Source: Spirilliplanes yamanashiensis | Lineage (GTDB): Bacteria; Actinomycetota; Actinomycetes; Mycobacteriales; Micromonosporaceae | NCBI RefSeq assembly: GCF_016863475.1 | Contig: NZ_BOOY01000001.1 | Coordinates: forward strand, 1-64,000 | Direction of reading: 5' to 3' | DNA: 64,000 bases | Shown: piece by piece, positions 1 through 8,488 of the stretch | Position numbering within the stretch: position 1 is the first letter of the stretch | How the letters are laid out: every line of letters starts with the position of its first letter | Made by a program: the position numbers and the translations under genes | The notes under the pieces: model-generated | What the model saw: only the letters and a program-made list of their open reading frames with translations | Database searches by the model: none | What the model was told of the DNA's origin: nothing

Positions 1-12
1 CGTTTCCTCCTT
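1..12 (-). promoter_or_regulatory. Ribosome-binding site of a leftward gene starting outside the window
   Basis: On the minus strand positions 12-6 read AAGGAGG, a perfect Shine-Dalgarno core, followed by five bases to the window edge. A start codon at that spacing would lie immediately left of position 1. The next window would be expected to hold the start of a leftward gene, divergent from flgN; its identity cannot be seen. Confidence 0.45.
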
Positions 13-186
13 GAGTAGGCCCTGCACAGCCCATCCGTGAGCTGCGCACCACTCAGTTCGGTAGCCGGGCGGCCGGCGTGAGCATTTCCTCCGACGATCT
101 CGGCGCGTTCGTCGCGGGGCCCGCCGTGTCCTTAACACCTGTCGCGCCCCCGCGGGAGCGGTTCGCTGCTCCGGCGGGCGAAGTCC

Positions 187-213
187 TCAGCCATCGGCGC
201 GGGTTGCCGACCT
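187..213 (+). promoter_or_regulatory. Possible sigma-28 (FliA/WhiG-type) promoter of the flgN operon
   Basis: TCA at 187-189 is followed after 16 bases by GCCGACCT at 206-213. The GCCGA core matches the -10 element of FliA/WhiG-type sigma factors, which drive late flagellar genes; the -35 half is weak. A start of transcription near 220 would leave about 60 bases of leader before the flgN GTG. I see no gene in bases 1-279. Confidence 0.35.
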
Positions 214-279
214 GACCGGGTGAACGGGGATGGCGCCGCCGGTGGCGCGGACCCACGGACGCGAGAGACGGAGGAGCGC

Positions 280-765
280 GTGAGCCTGACTGACCTGTCC
301 AGCGTCCTGTGGCGGACCCGCGAGCTGCTCGAGCTGCTGCTGTTCAAGCTCGAGGAGGAACAGCTGCTGCTGGCGGCCGGCCGGTCGCGCTGGCTGGCGC
401 ACGCCACCCGGGAGGTCGAGGTCGTCCTCGACCAGACCCGGCAGGTCGAGGTCGCCCGCGCCGCCTACGCGCAGTCCGTCGCCGTCGAGCTGGGCCTGCA
501 CCCCGAGGCCAGCCTGGGCGACATCGCGAACGCCGCCCCGGAGCCGTGGTCGGAGCTGCTGCACCAGCACCGCAAGGCGTTCGTGGCACTGACCAGCGAG
601 ATCAGCGGCCTGGCCGCCACCAACCGGGACCTGCTGACCGCCGGTCAGCGGGCCGCCCGCGAGACCATGATGGTCATCGCCGGCAATGTCGAGACCTACG
701 GCCGCAAGGGCCAGACCGTTTCCGAAGGCGCACGTCGCGCCCAGCTCGTGGATGAGGCGATCTGA
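280..765 (+). CDS. flgN: Flagellar export chaperone FlgN-like protein
   Basis: A 161-residue, mostly helical protein starting at GTG 280 with a GGAGGAG ribosome site just upstream; an ATG at 220 is in frame but would add an unconserved-looking glycine- and arginine-rich tail. FlgN-family chaperones hold the hook-filament junction proteins FlgK and FlgL in the cytoplasm until type III export. The leucine-rich N-terminal helix (residues 7-30), the TNRDLL stretch near residue 124 and the location directly upstream of flgK support the call. The flgK start overlaps its end, so the two are probably translationally coupled. The family has low sequence conservation, so context carries much of the weight. 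Confidence 0.8.
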   Translation: MSLTDLSSVLWRTRELLELLLFKLEEEQLLLAAGRSRWLAHATREVEVVLDQTRQVEVARAAYAQSVAVELGLHPEASLGDIANAAPEPWSELLHQHRKAFVALTSEISGLAATNRDLLTAGQRAARETMMVIAGNVETYGRKGQTVSEGARRAQLVDEAI

Positions 766-766
766 A

Positions 767-2152
767 TTGTCGAGCACCTTCTCCGGGATCTCCGGCGCCC
801 TGTCCAGCCTGCAGGCCCAGCGCCGCGGTCTCGACGTCACCGGACAGAACATCGCCAACGCGAACACCGAGGGCTACTCGCGCCAGCGGGTGAACATGGA
901 GTCGCAGGGCGCCGGCATCGTGCCCGCCCGCTGGTCGGTCGGCACGCAGGTCGGTGACGGCGTCCGGGTGGCCGAGGTCGAGCGGGTCCGCAACGAGTTC
1001 CTCGAGAACAAGGGCCGCGCCGAGCACTCCACCAACGCGTACCTGGCGAACCAGGCCTCGGTGTACGGCTACATCGAGTCGAGCTTCGGCGAGCCCAGCG
1101 ACACCGGCATCCAGCGCCAGATGTCCGACTTCTGGGCCGCGTTCAGCACCGTGAGCACCAACCCGGACTCGAAGGAGGGCGTCGCCGCCCGCACGGTCGT
1201 GATGACCCGGGCCGAGACGCTCATCACCGGCATGAAGGACGCGAAGGGCTCGCTCACGACGCAGTGGGACAGCACGCGCACCCAGCTCGACGCGTACGTC
1301 AACGACGTGAACACCACCGCGTCGACCATCGCGAACCTCAACGACACCATCCGCCGCGCCAACGCCTCCGGCCTGCCGGTGAACGAGCTCGCCGACCAGC
1401 GCGACCAGCTGACGATGCACCTGTCGAAGCTGACCGGCGCCACCGCGGTGGCCCGCGACGACGGCACCGCCGACGTCTTCCTGAACGGGTCCACGCTGGT
1501 CAGTGGCGTGTCCGCGCGGCAGATCGAGGTGCAGGGCGCCGGCCGCCTGACCGAGGCCGGCTCCGACCCGGTGCGCATCGCGTTCGCCGACTCGTCGAAC
1601 CCGGTCACGCTCGGCGGCACGATGGGCTCGGTCACCGAGTCGCTCAGCAAGACCATCCCCGGCTACGCGGACGCGCTCGACGGCATCGCCCGGAGCCTGG
1701 CCGACACCGTCAACGCCGTGCACACCACCGGCTACGGCTCCGACGGGGTCACCGGCCGCCCGTTCTTCGCCGGCACCACCGCCGACACGCTCCGGGTCGC
1801 GATCACCTCGCCGACCCAGGTCGCCGCGTCGGCCGAGCCGGGCGGCTCGCTCGACAACTCGATCGCCGAGAAGCTCGCCAAGCTGGGCACCGCCAACAAC
1901 GGGCCGGACGCGCAGTACCGCTCGCTGATCGGCCGGCTCGGCGTGGAGTCGCAGTCGGCGGCCCGCCGCTCCGACATCCAGGGCGTGATCACCGAGCGCA
2001 GTGACGCCGCTCGCGAATCCGAGTCCGGGGTCAGCCTCGACGAGGAGATGACGAACCTGTTGTCGTACCAGCGCTCCTACGAGGCCGCGAGCCGCGTGAT
2101 CAGCACCATCGACGAGGTGCTGGACGTCCTGGTCAACCGCATGGCGGCCTGA
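767..2152 (+). CDS. flgK: Flagellar hook-associated protein 1
   Basis: A 461-residue protein that begins with the flagellar rod/hook N-terminal signature: a short SSTFSGISGALSSLQAQ helix, then GLDVTGQNIANANTEGYSRQ. It ends in the matching helical segment (EEMTNLLSYQRSYEAASRVI). FlgK forms the first hook-filament junction ring after export through the flagellar type III system. The start is taken at TTG 767, one base after the flgN stop; ATG 752 in the same frame would add five residues and overlap flgN. About 460 residues is on the short side for the family because the central variable domains are small. flgL follows 32 bases later. Confidence 0.93.
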   Translation: MSSTFSGISGALSSLQAQRRGLDVTGQNIANANTEGYSRQRVNMESQGAGIVPARWSVGTQVGDGVRVAEVERVRNEFLENKGRAEHSTNAYLANQASVYGYIESSFGEPSDTGIQRQMSDFWAAFSTVSTNPDSKEGVAARTVVMTRAETLITGMKDAKGSLTTQWDSTRTQLDAYVNDVNTTASTIANLNDTIRRANASGLPVNELADQRDQLTMHLSKLTGATAVARDDGTADVFLNGSTLVSGVSARQIEVQGAGRLTEAGSDPVRIAFADSSNPVTLGGTMGSVTESLSKTIPGYADALDGIARSLADTVNAVHTTGYGSDGVTGRPFFAGTTADTLRVAITSPTQVAASAEPGGSLDNSIAEKLAKLGTANNGPDAQYRSLIGRLGVESQSAARRSDIQGVITERSDAARESESGVSLDEEMTNLLSYQRSYEAASRVISTIDEVLDVLVNRMAA

Positions 2153-2184
2153 GCCCGCACCCGAGCCCGAAAGGTAACCCCCGC

Positions 2185-3063
2185 ATGCGCGTCACCGAGC
2201 GTGGCATCTCCACCACCAGCCTCAACAACCTGCAGCGCAGCCTCGGCCGCAACGCGACCATCCAGGAGCAGATGTCCAGCGGCAAGGTCATCAACCGGCC
2301 GTCCGACTCGCCGACCGGCACGGTCCAGGCGCTGCAGCTGCGCTCCGAGAACCGGGCGCTGCAGCAGTACTCGACCAACGCCAACGACGGCATGGCGTGG
2401 CTGGACCTGGCCAACACGGCGCTGGAGAGCACCTCCAACCAGGTCAACCGCGTCCGCGACCTGGTGCTGCAGGGCATCAGCACCGGCTCGGCGTCGGACA
2501 CCTCGCCCGCGGCGCTCGCCGCCGAGGTGGACGCCCTGCGCCAGTCGCTGGTGGGCGTCGCGAACACGTCGTACCTGGGCCGGCCGATCTTCGGCGGCAA
2601 CACCGCCGGCGAGGCCGCCTACGACGCCACCGGCGCCTACCTGGGCGACGCCGGCAAGGTGATGCGCACCGTCGGCGACGGCGACCCGGTGCAGGTGAAC
2701 CTGACCGGTCCGGAGGCGTTCGGCACCGGCGCGGACAACCTGTTCAACGTCCTCGCGTCCATCTCCGACAAGATGAAGAACGACCCCGCCGCGCTGGGCG
2801 ACGAACTGAAGCGACTGGACTCGGTTGCGATCAGCGTGAAAACGAGTCTTTCGCAGGTCGGCGCTCGATACAATCGCGTCGAGAGCATGAAGAACGCCGC
2901 CGACAACCGGATCGTCACGCTGAACTCTCAGCTTTCCGCGGTCGAGGACATCGACCTGCCGGCGACCATCATGGAAATGCAGCTGCAGCAGACCGCTTAT
3001 CAGGCCGCGCTCTCGGCCACCGCGAAGGTGATTCAGCCGTCACTCGTCGATTTCTTGAGGTGA
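2185..3063 (+). CDS. flgL: Flagellar hook-associated protein 3
   Basis: A 292-residue flagellin-like junction protein. The N-terminal D0/D1 helices include the flagellin-family pattern SSGKVINRPSDSPTGT near residues 32-47. The C-terminal helix with NRVESMKNAADNR and the ending VIQPSLVDFLR are typical of FlgL, which sits between FlgK and the filament. An AAAGG ribosome site precedes the ATG. fliW begins two bases after the stop. The last 250 bases and the start of fliW show visibly more A/T at third codon positions than the neighbouring genes. Confidence 0.92.
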   Translation: MRVTERGISTTSLNNLQRSLGRNATIQEQMSSGKVINRPSDSPTGTVQALQLRSENRALQQYSTNANDGMAWLDLANTALESTSNQVNRVRDLVLQGISTGSASDTSPAALAAEVDALRQSLVGVANTSYLGRPIFGGNTAGEAAYDATGAYLGDAGKVMRTVGDGDPVQVNLTGPEAFGTGADNLFNVLASISDKMKNDPAALGDELKRLDSVAISVKTSLSQVGARYNRVESMKNAADNRIVTLNSQLSAVEDIDLPATIMEMQLQQTAYQAALSATAKVIQPSLVDFLR

Positions 3064-3065
3064 TC

Positions 3066-3497
3066 ATGGCTACGCACGCACCTGCTCGACCGTCCGAGGA
3101 TCTCGAAACCGAGGACATCTCCCTGCCGACGCTCGAGTTCGTCACGCCGATCCCGGGTTTCCCGGACCACCGCGATTTCGCACTGGTCCGGCTGGACGAG
3201 GCCGGCCTGCTCTACGCACTGCAGTCGGTGCGCGATTCCGACCTCCGTTTCCTGGTTGTGCCTCCTGCGCCGTTCTTCCCGGATTACGCTCCGGAGGTCG
3301 ACGACGAGACGCTCGAGCTTCTCGGCAACCCCGACCCTCAGCAGCTGCTCCTGCTGCTGGTGGTCACCGCCGCCGAGGCGCGGGTCACCGCGAACCTGCT
3401 CGCGCCGATCATCATCGACCAGGGGAACCGGCGCGCGATCCAGGTCGTGCTGACCGGCAGTGGCTACTCGGTCCGGGAGCAGTTCGGGGTCGCCTGA
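3066..3497 (+). CDS. fliW: Flagellar assembly factor FliW
   Basis: A 143-residue protein with the FliW barrel features: [20 protein letters not shown] near residues 25-44, a RFLVVPP segment, and LTANLLAPI-like [11 protein letters not shown] near residues 106-117. FliW binds flagellin and, when free, binds CsrA and blocks its repression of flagellin translation. The adjacent csrA gene makes this partnership very likely here. The ATG lies two bases beyond the flgL stop, so this is the fourth gene of the operon. Confidence 0.92.
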   Translation: MATHAPARPSEDLETEDISLPTLEFVTPIPGFPDHRDFALVRLDEAGLLYALQSVRDSDLRFLVVPPAPFFPDYAPEVDDETLELLGNPDPQQLLLLLVVTAAEARVTANLLAPIIIDQGNRRAIQVVLTGSGYSVREQFGVA

Positions 3498-3549
3498 CGG
3501 CCCGCGGCTCCGCGCCCCTGTCCACGGATGGAGAAGAGGGGGAACCGCT

Positions 3550-3789
3550 GTGCTCGTGCTGACCCGCCGCTCCGGCGAGAGCGTGATGATCGGCGACGAC
3601 GTGGTCATCACCGTGCTCGAGGTGCGGGGTGACGTCGTACGGCTCGGCATCCGCGCGCCGCGGGACATCCAGGTGCACCGCGAGGAGATCTACCGCGAGC
3701 TCCAGGCCTCGAACCGGGAGGCCGCCTCGCCGACCGCCGACGCGGTCAAGGCGTTCGCCGATCTCATCCGGCCGTCCGACAAGAGCTAG
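3550..3789 (+). CDS. csrA: Carbon storage regulator CsrA (translational repressor)
   Basis: A 79-residue RNA-binding protein opening [20 protein letters not shown], the invariant CsrA beginning, and continuing with [19 protein letters not shown]. CsrA dimers bind GGA motifs around ribosome sites; in flagellated Gram-positives the target is flagellin mRNA and the antagonist is FliW. The start is GTG 3550 with a GAAGAGGGGG ribosome site; an ATG further upstream would give an unconserved leader. The operon appears to end here, at the strong hairpin at 3801-3838. CsrA is uncommon among actinobacteria and tracks flagellar motility. Confidence 0.96.
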   Translation: MLVLTRRSGESVMIGDDVVITVLEVRGDVVRLGIRAPRDIQVHREEIYRELQASNREAASPTADAVKAFADLIRPSDKS

Positions 3790-3800
3790 ATCAGCAGTGG

Positions 3801-3838
3801 CCCGGGCCGCACTCCGCACACGCGGGGTGCGGCCCGGG
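3801..3838 (+). terminator. Hairpin terminator of the flgN-csrA operon
   Basis: A perfect 12-bp stem, CCCGGGCCGCAC at 3801-3812 with its complement at 3827-3838, encloses a 14-base loop and begins 11 bases after the csrA stop. There is no long T run, which is usual for actinobacterial terminators. Confidence 0.75.
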
Positions 3839-3894
3839 TGCGTTCGCGGTGCGAACGGCCTCAGCGCACCGGCGAACCGGTCGATGGGGGTCAT

Positions 3895-6066
3895 GTGAGC
3901 ACACAACCTTTGTCGGTCGTCGTGACCGCCGGCGGCAGCGCCGACGACTTCCACGCCCTGCTCGAGTCGCTGCGCCCGGGCCTCGGGCCGCGCGACGAGG
4001 TGGTCTGCCTCGTCCCGGCCGGCCGGGACGACCTGCGCCGGGAGCTGACGGGCCACCGGTGGGTGCGGGTGCTCGACGACACGACGTCCGACCAGGGGGC
4101 CCGCTGGGCCGCCGGGCTCGCGGCCACCCGGCACGACATCGTCGCGCTGTTCGACGGCGACCTGATCCTGCCCGGCCGCTGGCGCGAGCCGCTGGTGCGG
4201 GAGTTCGACGACGAGACCGTCGTGGCGGCCGGGCCGCACTGCTACAACAGCTTCGGGCCGCAGGGCGGCGTGGAGCTGGACGACCAGGTGCTGTCCGGGG
4301 TCGCCGTCTTCAAGGCGTACGCCCGGCAGTGGTGGAACGACCACCGCGGCCAGACCACCGACATGGACCGGCTCGGGCCGGTCTGCGTCGTCGTGCGCCG
4401 CTCCGCGCTGGAGGCGGCCGGCGGGCCGACGCTCGACATGCCGTACGAGCGCCTGCGCGAGCTGGGCCGCATCGTGCTGGTGCGCAGCGTGCTGGCCGCG
4501 CACGGCGGCGGCTCGCAGTGCGGGTTGCGCGTGCCGCGCCCGCCGGGCGCCCCGCTGCTGTCGGCGGCCCTGATCGTCAAGGACGAGGAGAACGCGCTGC
4601 CCGCGTCGCTGACCGCGCTGAACGCGGTGGTCGACGAGGTGGTGGTGTACGACACCGGGTCGACCGACCGGACCCGCGAGATCGCCCGCGAGCACGGCGC
4701 CACGGTGGTCGAGGGCTACTGGGACGACCACTTCGGCGACGCCCGCAACCGGGGCCTCGCGCACTGCTCGGGCGAGTGGGTGCTGGTGGTCGACGCCGAC
4801 GAGGTGACCGTCGCCGACGCGGACGCCCTGCGGGCAGCCCTGGAGGAGAGCGGCGAGAGCGGGCACGCGGTCACGGTCCGCACGATCGAGGAGTCCGGCA
4901 CGTACGACTTCATGGGCTCGCGGCTGTTCCGCGGGGCCCTGGCGCGCTACTCCGGCCGGCTCCACGAGCAGCCGCTGGACCTGGCCACCGGCGTCATGCT
5001 GGTGGGCAGCCACCTGACCGAGCTGACCGTCATGCACACCGGTTACTCCGCCGCGACGTTCGCCATCAAGGACAAGGGCGACCGCAACCGCAGGCTCGCC
5101 GAGAAGGGCGTGGCCGACCAGGTGCTGGGCCCGGCCGGCGTCGTCAACCTCGCCCGGTCGCAGGTCGCGGCCGGCGACGTGGAGAGCGCGGTGGCGACGG
5201 CGTGGGAGGCGATGCGCACGCCGCAGCCGCAGTGGGCCGAGGTGCAACTGCTCAGTCTCGCGATCCGCGGCGAGGTCCAGCTCCAGCGGCTGGCCGAGGC
5301 CCGGCGCGGGCTGGACCGGCTGCGCGAGATCGCGACCCGCGAGGTCACGGTGCAGAACATGGAGATCCACGTCCTGTACGGGGAGAAGCGCTTCCAGGAG
5401 GCGCTCGACCTGATGGCGGTGTTCCCGGAGCGGGCGCGCGACGACCTGAACCAGGTGCACGGGCTGAGCCACCTGACGTCCATGCAGGTGGGCGCCCTGC
5501 GCGAGCTGGGCCGCCCGGACGAGGCGGCCGACATGCTGCGGGCCGCGCTGCGCCGCGGCGAGTTCCCGCTGCCGCTCGTCGGCCTGGCCCAGGTGCTGGA
5601 GGAGGGCGGCTCGTCCGTCGCGGAGGTGGCCGAGCTGATGCCGCAGGACCGGCTGCGCTGGCTGCTGCACCAGGCGGGCCGGGCCGAGCCGCAGCTGGCG
5701 GAGACGCTGGCCGAGGCGCTGTTCGAGCGCTACCCCGGCGACTCCCTGGTGCTGGGCTTCGTCGCGTGGCTGGGCGACCGGCTGCCGCTGATGCGGGCGC
5801 TGGAGTGGTCGGCGCGGCAGCGCGCCCACGGCTTCGCGGACCGCTGCCCGCTGCTGGCGATCGCCCGGCAGCCCGATCGCAGCGTCGGCGACCGGGTGCT
5901 GGCGGCGGCGATGGCCCACGAGACGTTCGGCGACCCGGCCGCGGTGCCGCTGCTGGTGGAGTCCCTGGAGCGGGTCACCGCCGAGGACGCCGGCCCGGTG
6001 CTGGAGCGGCTGCGCACGCTCGCGCCGAGCGTCGCGGCGATGATGGAACCGGCCGCCGCCCGCTGA
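3895..6066 (+). CDS. Tandem family-2 glycosyltransferase with helical repeat tail
   Basis: A 723-residue protein with two GT-A folds. The first (about residues 5-210) has a SVVVTAGG opening and an FDGD metal-binding-like motif near 86. The second (about 222-330) has ALIVKDEENALPASL, DTGSTDRT and VVDADE, the canonical GT2 signature. The remaining 390 residues look like helical TPR-type repeats, an arrangement common in protein or peptide glycosyltransferases. Start is GTG 3895 behind a TGGGGG ribosome site. It follows the flagellar operon directly, so a role in glycosylating flagellin or another surface protein is plausible but inferred. The first domain lacks a complete GT2 motif set and may be substrate-binding. 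Confidence 0.75.
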   Translation: MSTQPLSVVVTAGGSADDFHALLESLRPGLGPRDEVVCLVPAGRDDLRRELTGHRWVRVLDDTTSDQGARWAAGLAATRHDIVALFDGDLILPGRWREPLVREFDDETVVAAGPHCYNSFGPQGGVELDDQVLSGVAVFKAYARQWWNDHRGQTTDMDRLGPVCVVVRRSALEAAGGPTLDMPYERLRELGRIVLVRSVLAAHGGGSQCGLRVPRPPGAPLLSAALIVKDEENALPASLTALNAVVDEVVVYDTGSTDRTREIAREHGATVVEGYWDDHFGDARNRGLAHCSGEWVLVVDADEVTVADADALRAALEESGESGHAVTVRTIEESGTYDFMGSRLFRGALARYSGRLHEQPLDLATGVMLVGSHLTELTVMHTGYSAATFAIKDKGDRNRRLAEKGVADQVLGPAGVVNLARSQVAAGDVESAVATAWEAMRTPQPQWAEVQLLSLAIRGEVQLQRLAEARRGLDRLREIATREVTVQNMEIHVLYGEKRFQEALDLMAVFPERARDDLNQVHGLSHLTSMQVGALRELGRPDEAADMLRAALRRGEFPLPLVGLAQVLEEGGSSVAEVAELMPQDRLRWLLHQAGRAEPQLAETLAEALFERYPGDSLVLGFVAWLGDRLPLMRALEWSARQRAHGFADRCPLLAIARQPDRSVGDRVLAAAMAHETFGDPAAVPLLVESLERVTAEDAGPVLERLRTLAPSVAAMMEPAAAR

Positions 6067-6078
6067 CCCGCGGGGCGC

Positions 6079-6094
6079 TACGTTGAGGCCCGTG
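6079..6094 (+). promoter_or_regulatory. Leaderless -10 motif before the kinase-like gene
   Basis: TACGTT at 6079-6084 is followed by seven bases and GTG 6092. The spacing places the transcription start on the start codon. Confidence 0.5.
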
Positions 6095-6997
6095 GTCCTC
6101 GATGTGCCGCCCGCGGTCAGCGCGAAGGCCCGGCTCGCCGGCTCGCACGCCTGGCTGGCCGGGCTGCCCGGGCTCGTGGCCGAGCTGGAGCACGAGTGGG
6201 GCTTCACCGCCGGGCGGTCGTACGGCGACGGCACCGAGGCGTACGTCGCCGAGGCGGTCCTGGCCGGCGGCGAGCCGGCGGTGCTCAAGCTGATCGTGCC
6301 GCGGCTGGGCAACGACCCGGCGCACGAGATCACCACGCTGCGGCTGGCCGGCGGCGAGGGGTGCGCGCGGCTGCTACGGCACGACGCGTCCCGGGCGGCG
6401 CTGCTGCTGGAGCGGCTCGGCCCGTCGATGGCCGACCTGCGGATGCCGATCCTGCACCGGCACCGGATCCTCTCCGGCCTGGCCGCCGCCGTGTGGCGGC
6501 CGGCCGCCGGGCAGGGCCTGCCGACCGGCGCGGACAAGGGCCGCTGGCTGGCCGCGATGGTGGCCCGGTCGTGGGAGGACCTCGGCCGCCCGTGCGCCGA
6601 GCGTACCGTCGAGCACGCGCTGACGTGCGTCACCCGGCGCATTGCGGCGCACGACGACGAGCGGGCGGTGCTCGTGCACGGCGACGTGCACCAGTGGAAC
6701 GCCCTGTCGGCCGGCGACGGCTTCAAGCTGGTCGACCCCGACGGCCTGCTCGCCGAGGCCGAGTACGACCTGGGCGTGCTGATGCGCGAGGACCCGGTCG
6801 AGCTGATGGCGGCGGGCGACCCGCGGGAGCGGGCGCGCTGGCTGGCCGCCCGCACCGGCACCGACGCCACGGCGATCTGGGAGTGGGGCGTGACCGAGCG
6901 GGTGTCGACCGGCCTGGTGCTGCTGTCGATCGGGATGGACCGCGAGGCGCGGGAGATGCTCGGCGCCGCCGACCGCATCGCACTACAGGCGTCGTAG
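6092..6997 (+). CDS. Aminoglycoside/hydroxyurea phosphotransferase-like kinase
   Basis: A 301-residue APH-fold protein. VLVHGDVHQWNAL near residues 192-204 is the kinase catalytic loop (Brenner-type HGDxxxxN), and LVDPDGLLAEAEYDLGVLMRED following it holds the metal-binding Asp. The arrangement matches the streptomycin 6-phosphotransferase / hydroxyurea-resistance family, which phosphorylates small-molecule antibiotics with ATP. Substrate cannot be told from sequence. GTG 6092 is chosen because of the leaderless motif; TTG 6083 is an in-frame alternative. The 3' end overlaps the convergent MocR gene by 15 bases. Confidence 0.8.
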   Translation: MVLDVPPAVSAKARLAGSHAWLAGLPGLVAELEHEWGFTAGRSYGDGTEAYVAEAVLAGGEPAVLKLIVPRLGNDPAHEITTLRLAGGEGCARLLRHDASRAALLLERLGPSMADLRMPILHRHRILSGLAAAVWRPAAGQGLPTGADKGRWLAAMVARSWEDLGRPCAERTVEHALTCVTRRIAAHDDERAVLVHGDVHQWNALSAGDGFKLVDPDGLLAEAEYDLGVLMREDPVELMAAGDPRERARWLAARTGTDATAIWEWGVTERVSTGLVLLSIGMDREAREMLGAADRIALQAS

Positions 6998-8458
6998 CGC
7001 CGCGCCGATCGTGCGGATGCCCTCGGTGGTCTGGGTGGCGCTGCCGGCGGCGTAGCCGAGCACGAGCCCGGGCGGCCCCGGCAGGCGGCGGTGCCACGAC
7101 AGCGGCTGCACCCGCACGCCGGCGGCCAGCGCGGCGGCGGCCAGGTCGGTGTCCGCGTGCCCGCCCGGCAGGCCCGCCGGGAACGTCACCATCAGGTGCA
7201 GGCCCGCCGCCGCCCCGTGCACGACCGCGCCGGGCAGGTGCGCCGCCAGCGCGGCGATCATCGCGTCCCGGCGGCGGATGTGCCGGCGGCGCATCAGCCG
7301 CAGGTGCCGGTCCAGCGCGCCGCTGGTCATCAGCTCGGCGAGCACCAGCTGTGGCAGGGCCGCGTTGCCCAGGTCGGCGTTGCGCTTGGCGGCGGCCAGC
7401 GCGCCGTGCAGCCGCCGCGGCGCGAGCAGCCAGCCGATCCGCATCGCCGGGGCGAGCAGCTTGCTGACGCTGCCGGTGTAGACGACGTGCTCGCCCATGG
7501 CCGCCTTGAGCGCGGGGACGGGCAGCCGGTCGTAGCGGTGCTCGGCGTCGTAGTCGTCCTCGACGACCAGCCCGCCCGCGGCCGCCCACCGGGCCAGCTC
7601 GCGGCGGCGCGCCCCGCTGAGCACGACACCCGTCGGGAACTGGTGCGCCGGCGTCACCATCACCGCCGGGTGGTCGCCGAGCGCGTCGACGACCAGGCCC
7701 TCGTCGTCGACCGGCACGGACGGGGTCGCCATGCCCCAGTCGCGCAGCTGCTGCCGGGCGCCGAGCGAACCGGGGTCCTCGACGGCGACGGCGGGCACCC
7801 CGCCCGACCGCAGCACCTGGGCGATCAGGGCCAGCGCCTGGGAGACGCCGCCCACCACGATGACGTCGGCCGGGTCGGCGGCGATGCCGCGGTTGCGGGC
7901 GAGCCAGTGCGCGACCGCCACCCGCAGCGCGGGGGTGCCGCTGGCGTCGCCGTAGCCGAAGTCGGGCGGGGTGAGCCGGCCGAGCACGGCCCGTTCGGCG
8001 CGCAGCCAGGCGGCCCGCGGGAACGCGGCCAGGTCCGGTACGCCGGGCGACAGGTCGATGCGGGCGGGCGCCGCGCGCAGCGCCTCGAACACCTCGGTGC
8101 CGGGGTCGGCCAGCTCGAAGGGCGGCGGCGCGGGGGCGGACACCGCCGTGGGCCCGGCCGCCGCGGGGGCCGCCACGACGACCGTGCCGGCCCGGCCGCG
8201 GCGCCCGGCGATGTGGCCCTCGTCGGCCAGCCGGCGGTACGCCTCGGTCACCACGCCGCGGGAGACGCCGAGGTCGCCGGCCAGCTCCCGGGTGGCGGGC
8301 AGGCGGGCGCCGACCGGCAGCCGCCCGTCGCCGATGGCCTGCCGCAGCGCCCCGGCGAGCCAGTCGGCCCGGCCGCCGGCGGGGGCGTGGCCGATGTCGA
8401 GCTGAAGGAAGTCGGCGCCTGTGGACCCCTCCGGCGCGGCGTTCATGGCCCTGTCCAC
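6983..8458 (-). CDS. MocR-type regulator: GntR winged helix fused to PLP aminotransferase fold
   Basis: A 491-residue fusion. Residues about 20-90 are a GntR helix-turn-helix (GARLPATRELAGDLGVSRG, then VVTEAYRRLADEG). Residues about 130-491 are a fold-I aminotransferase domain with VVEDDYDAEHRYD and YTGSVSKLLAPAMRIGW, whose Lys would bind pyridoxal phosphate. MocR regulators sense PLP or amines and act from the intergenic region on a divergent gene, here the LysE-type exporter 30 bases away. GTG 8458 is preceded by GACAAT at 6-base spacing; ATG 8446 is the alternative. It is convergent with and overlaps the kinase-like gene. Confidence 0.88.
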   Translation of the reverse strand: MDRAMNAAPEGSTGADFLQLDIGHAPAGGRADWLAGALRQAIGDGRLPVGARLPATRELAGDLGVSRGVVTEAYRRLADEGHIAGRRGRAGTVVVAAPAAAGPTAVSAPAPPPFELADPGTEVFEALRAAPARIDLSPGVPDLAAFPRAAWLRAERAVLGRLTPPDFGYGDASGTPALRVAVAHWLARNRGIAADPADVIVVGGVSQALALIAQVLRSGGVPAVAVEDPGSLGARQQLRDWGMATPSVPVDDEGLVVDALGDHPAVMVTPAHQFPTGVVLSGARRRELARWAAAGGLVVEDDYDAEHRYDRLPVPALKAAMGEHVVYTGSVSKLLAPAMRIGWLLAPRRLHGALAAAKRNADLGNAALPQLVLAELMTSGALDRHLRLMRRRHIRRRDAMIAALAAHLPGAVVHGAAAGLHLMVTFPAGLPGGHADTDLAAAALAAGVRVQPLSWHRRLPGPPGLVLGYAAGSATQTTEGIRTIGAALRRL

Positions 8459-8464
8459 CGGGCC

Positions 8465-8481
8465 ATTGTCGCGCGCACGCT
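8465..8481. promoter_or_regulatory. Divergent leaderless promoters of mocR-like and lysE-like genes
   Basis: Minus-strand GACAAT (8470-8465) lies six bases from GTG 8458, and plus-strand CACGCT (8476-8481) lies seven bases from GTG 8489. The two -10 hexamers are only five bases apart, so a bound regulator would affect both genes. Confidence 0.45.
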
Positions 8482-8488
8482 GGCCTGC

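Noticed and set aside
3412-6978. A very long open frame on the minus strand opposite the glycosyltransferase gene
   Set aside because: It is a high-GC shadow. The translation is Arg/Gln/Pro-rich without domains, while the plus strand shows glycosyltransferase motifs and correct third-position bias.
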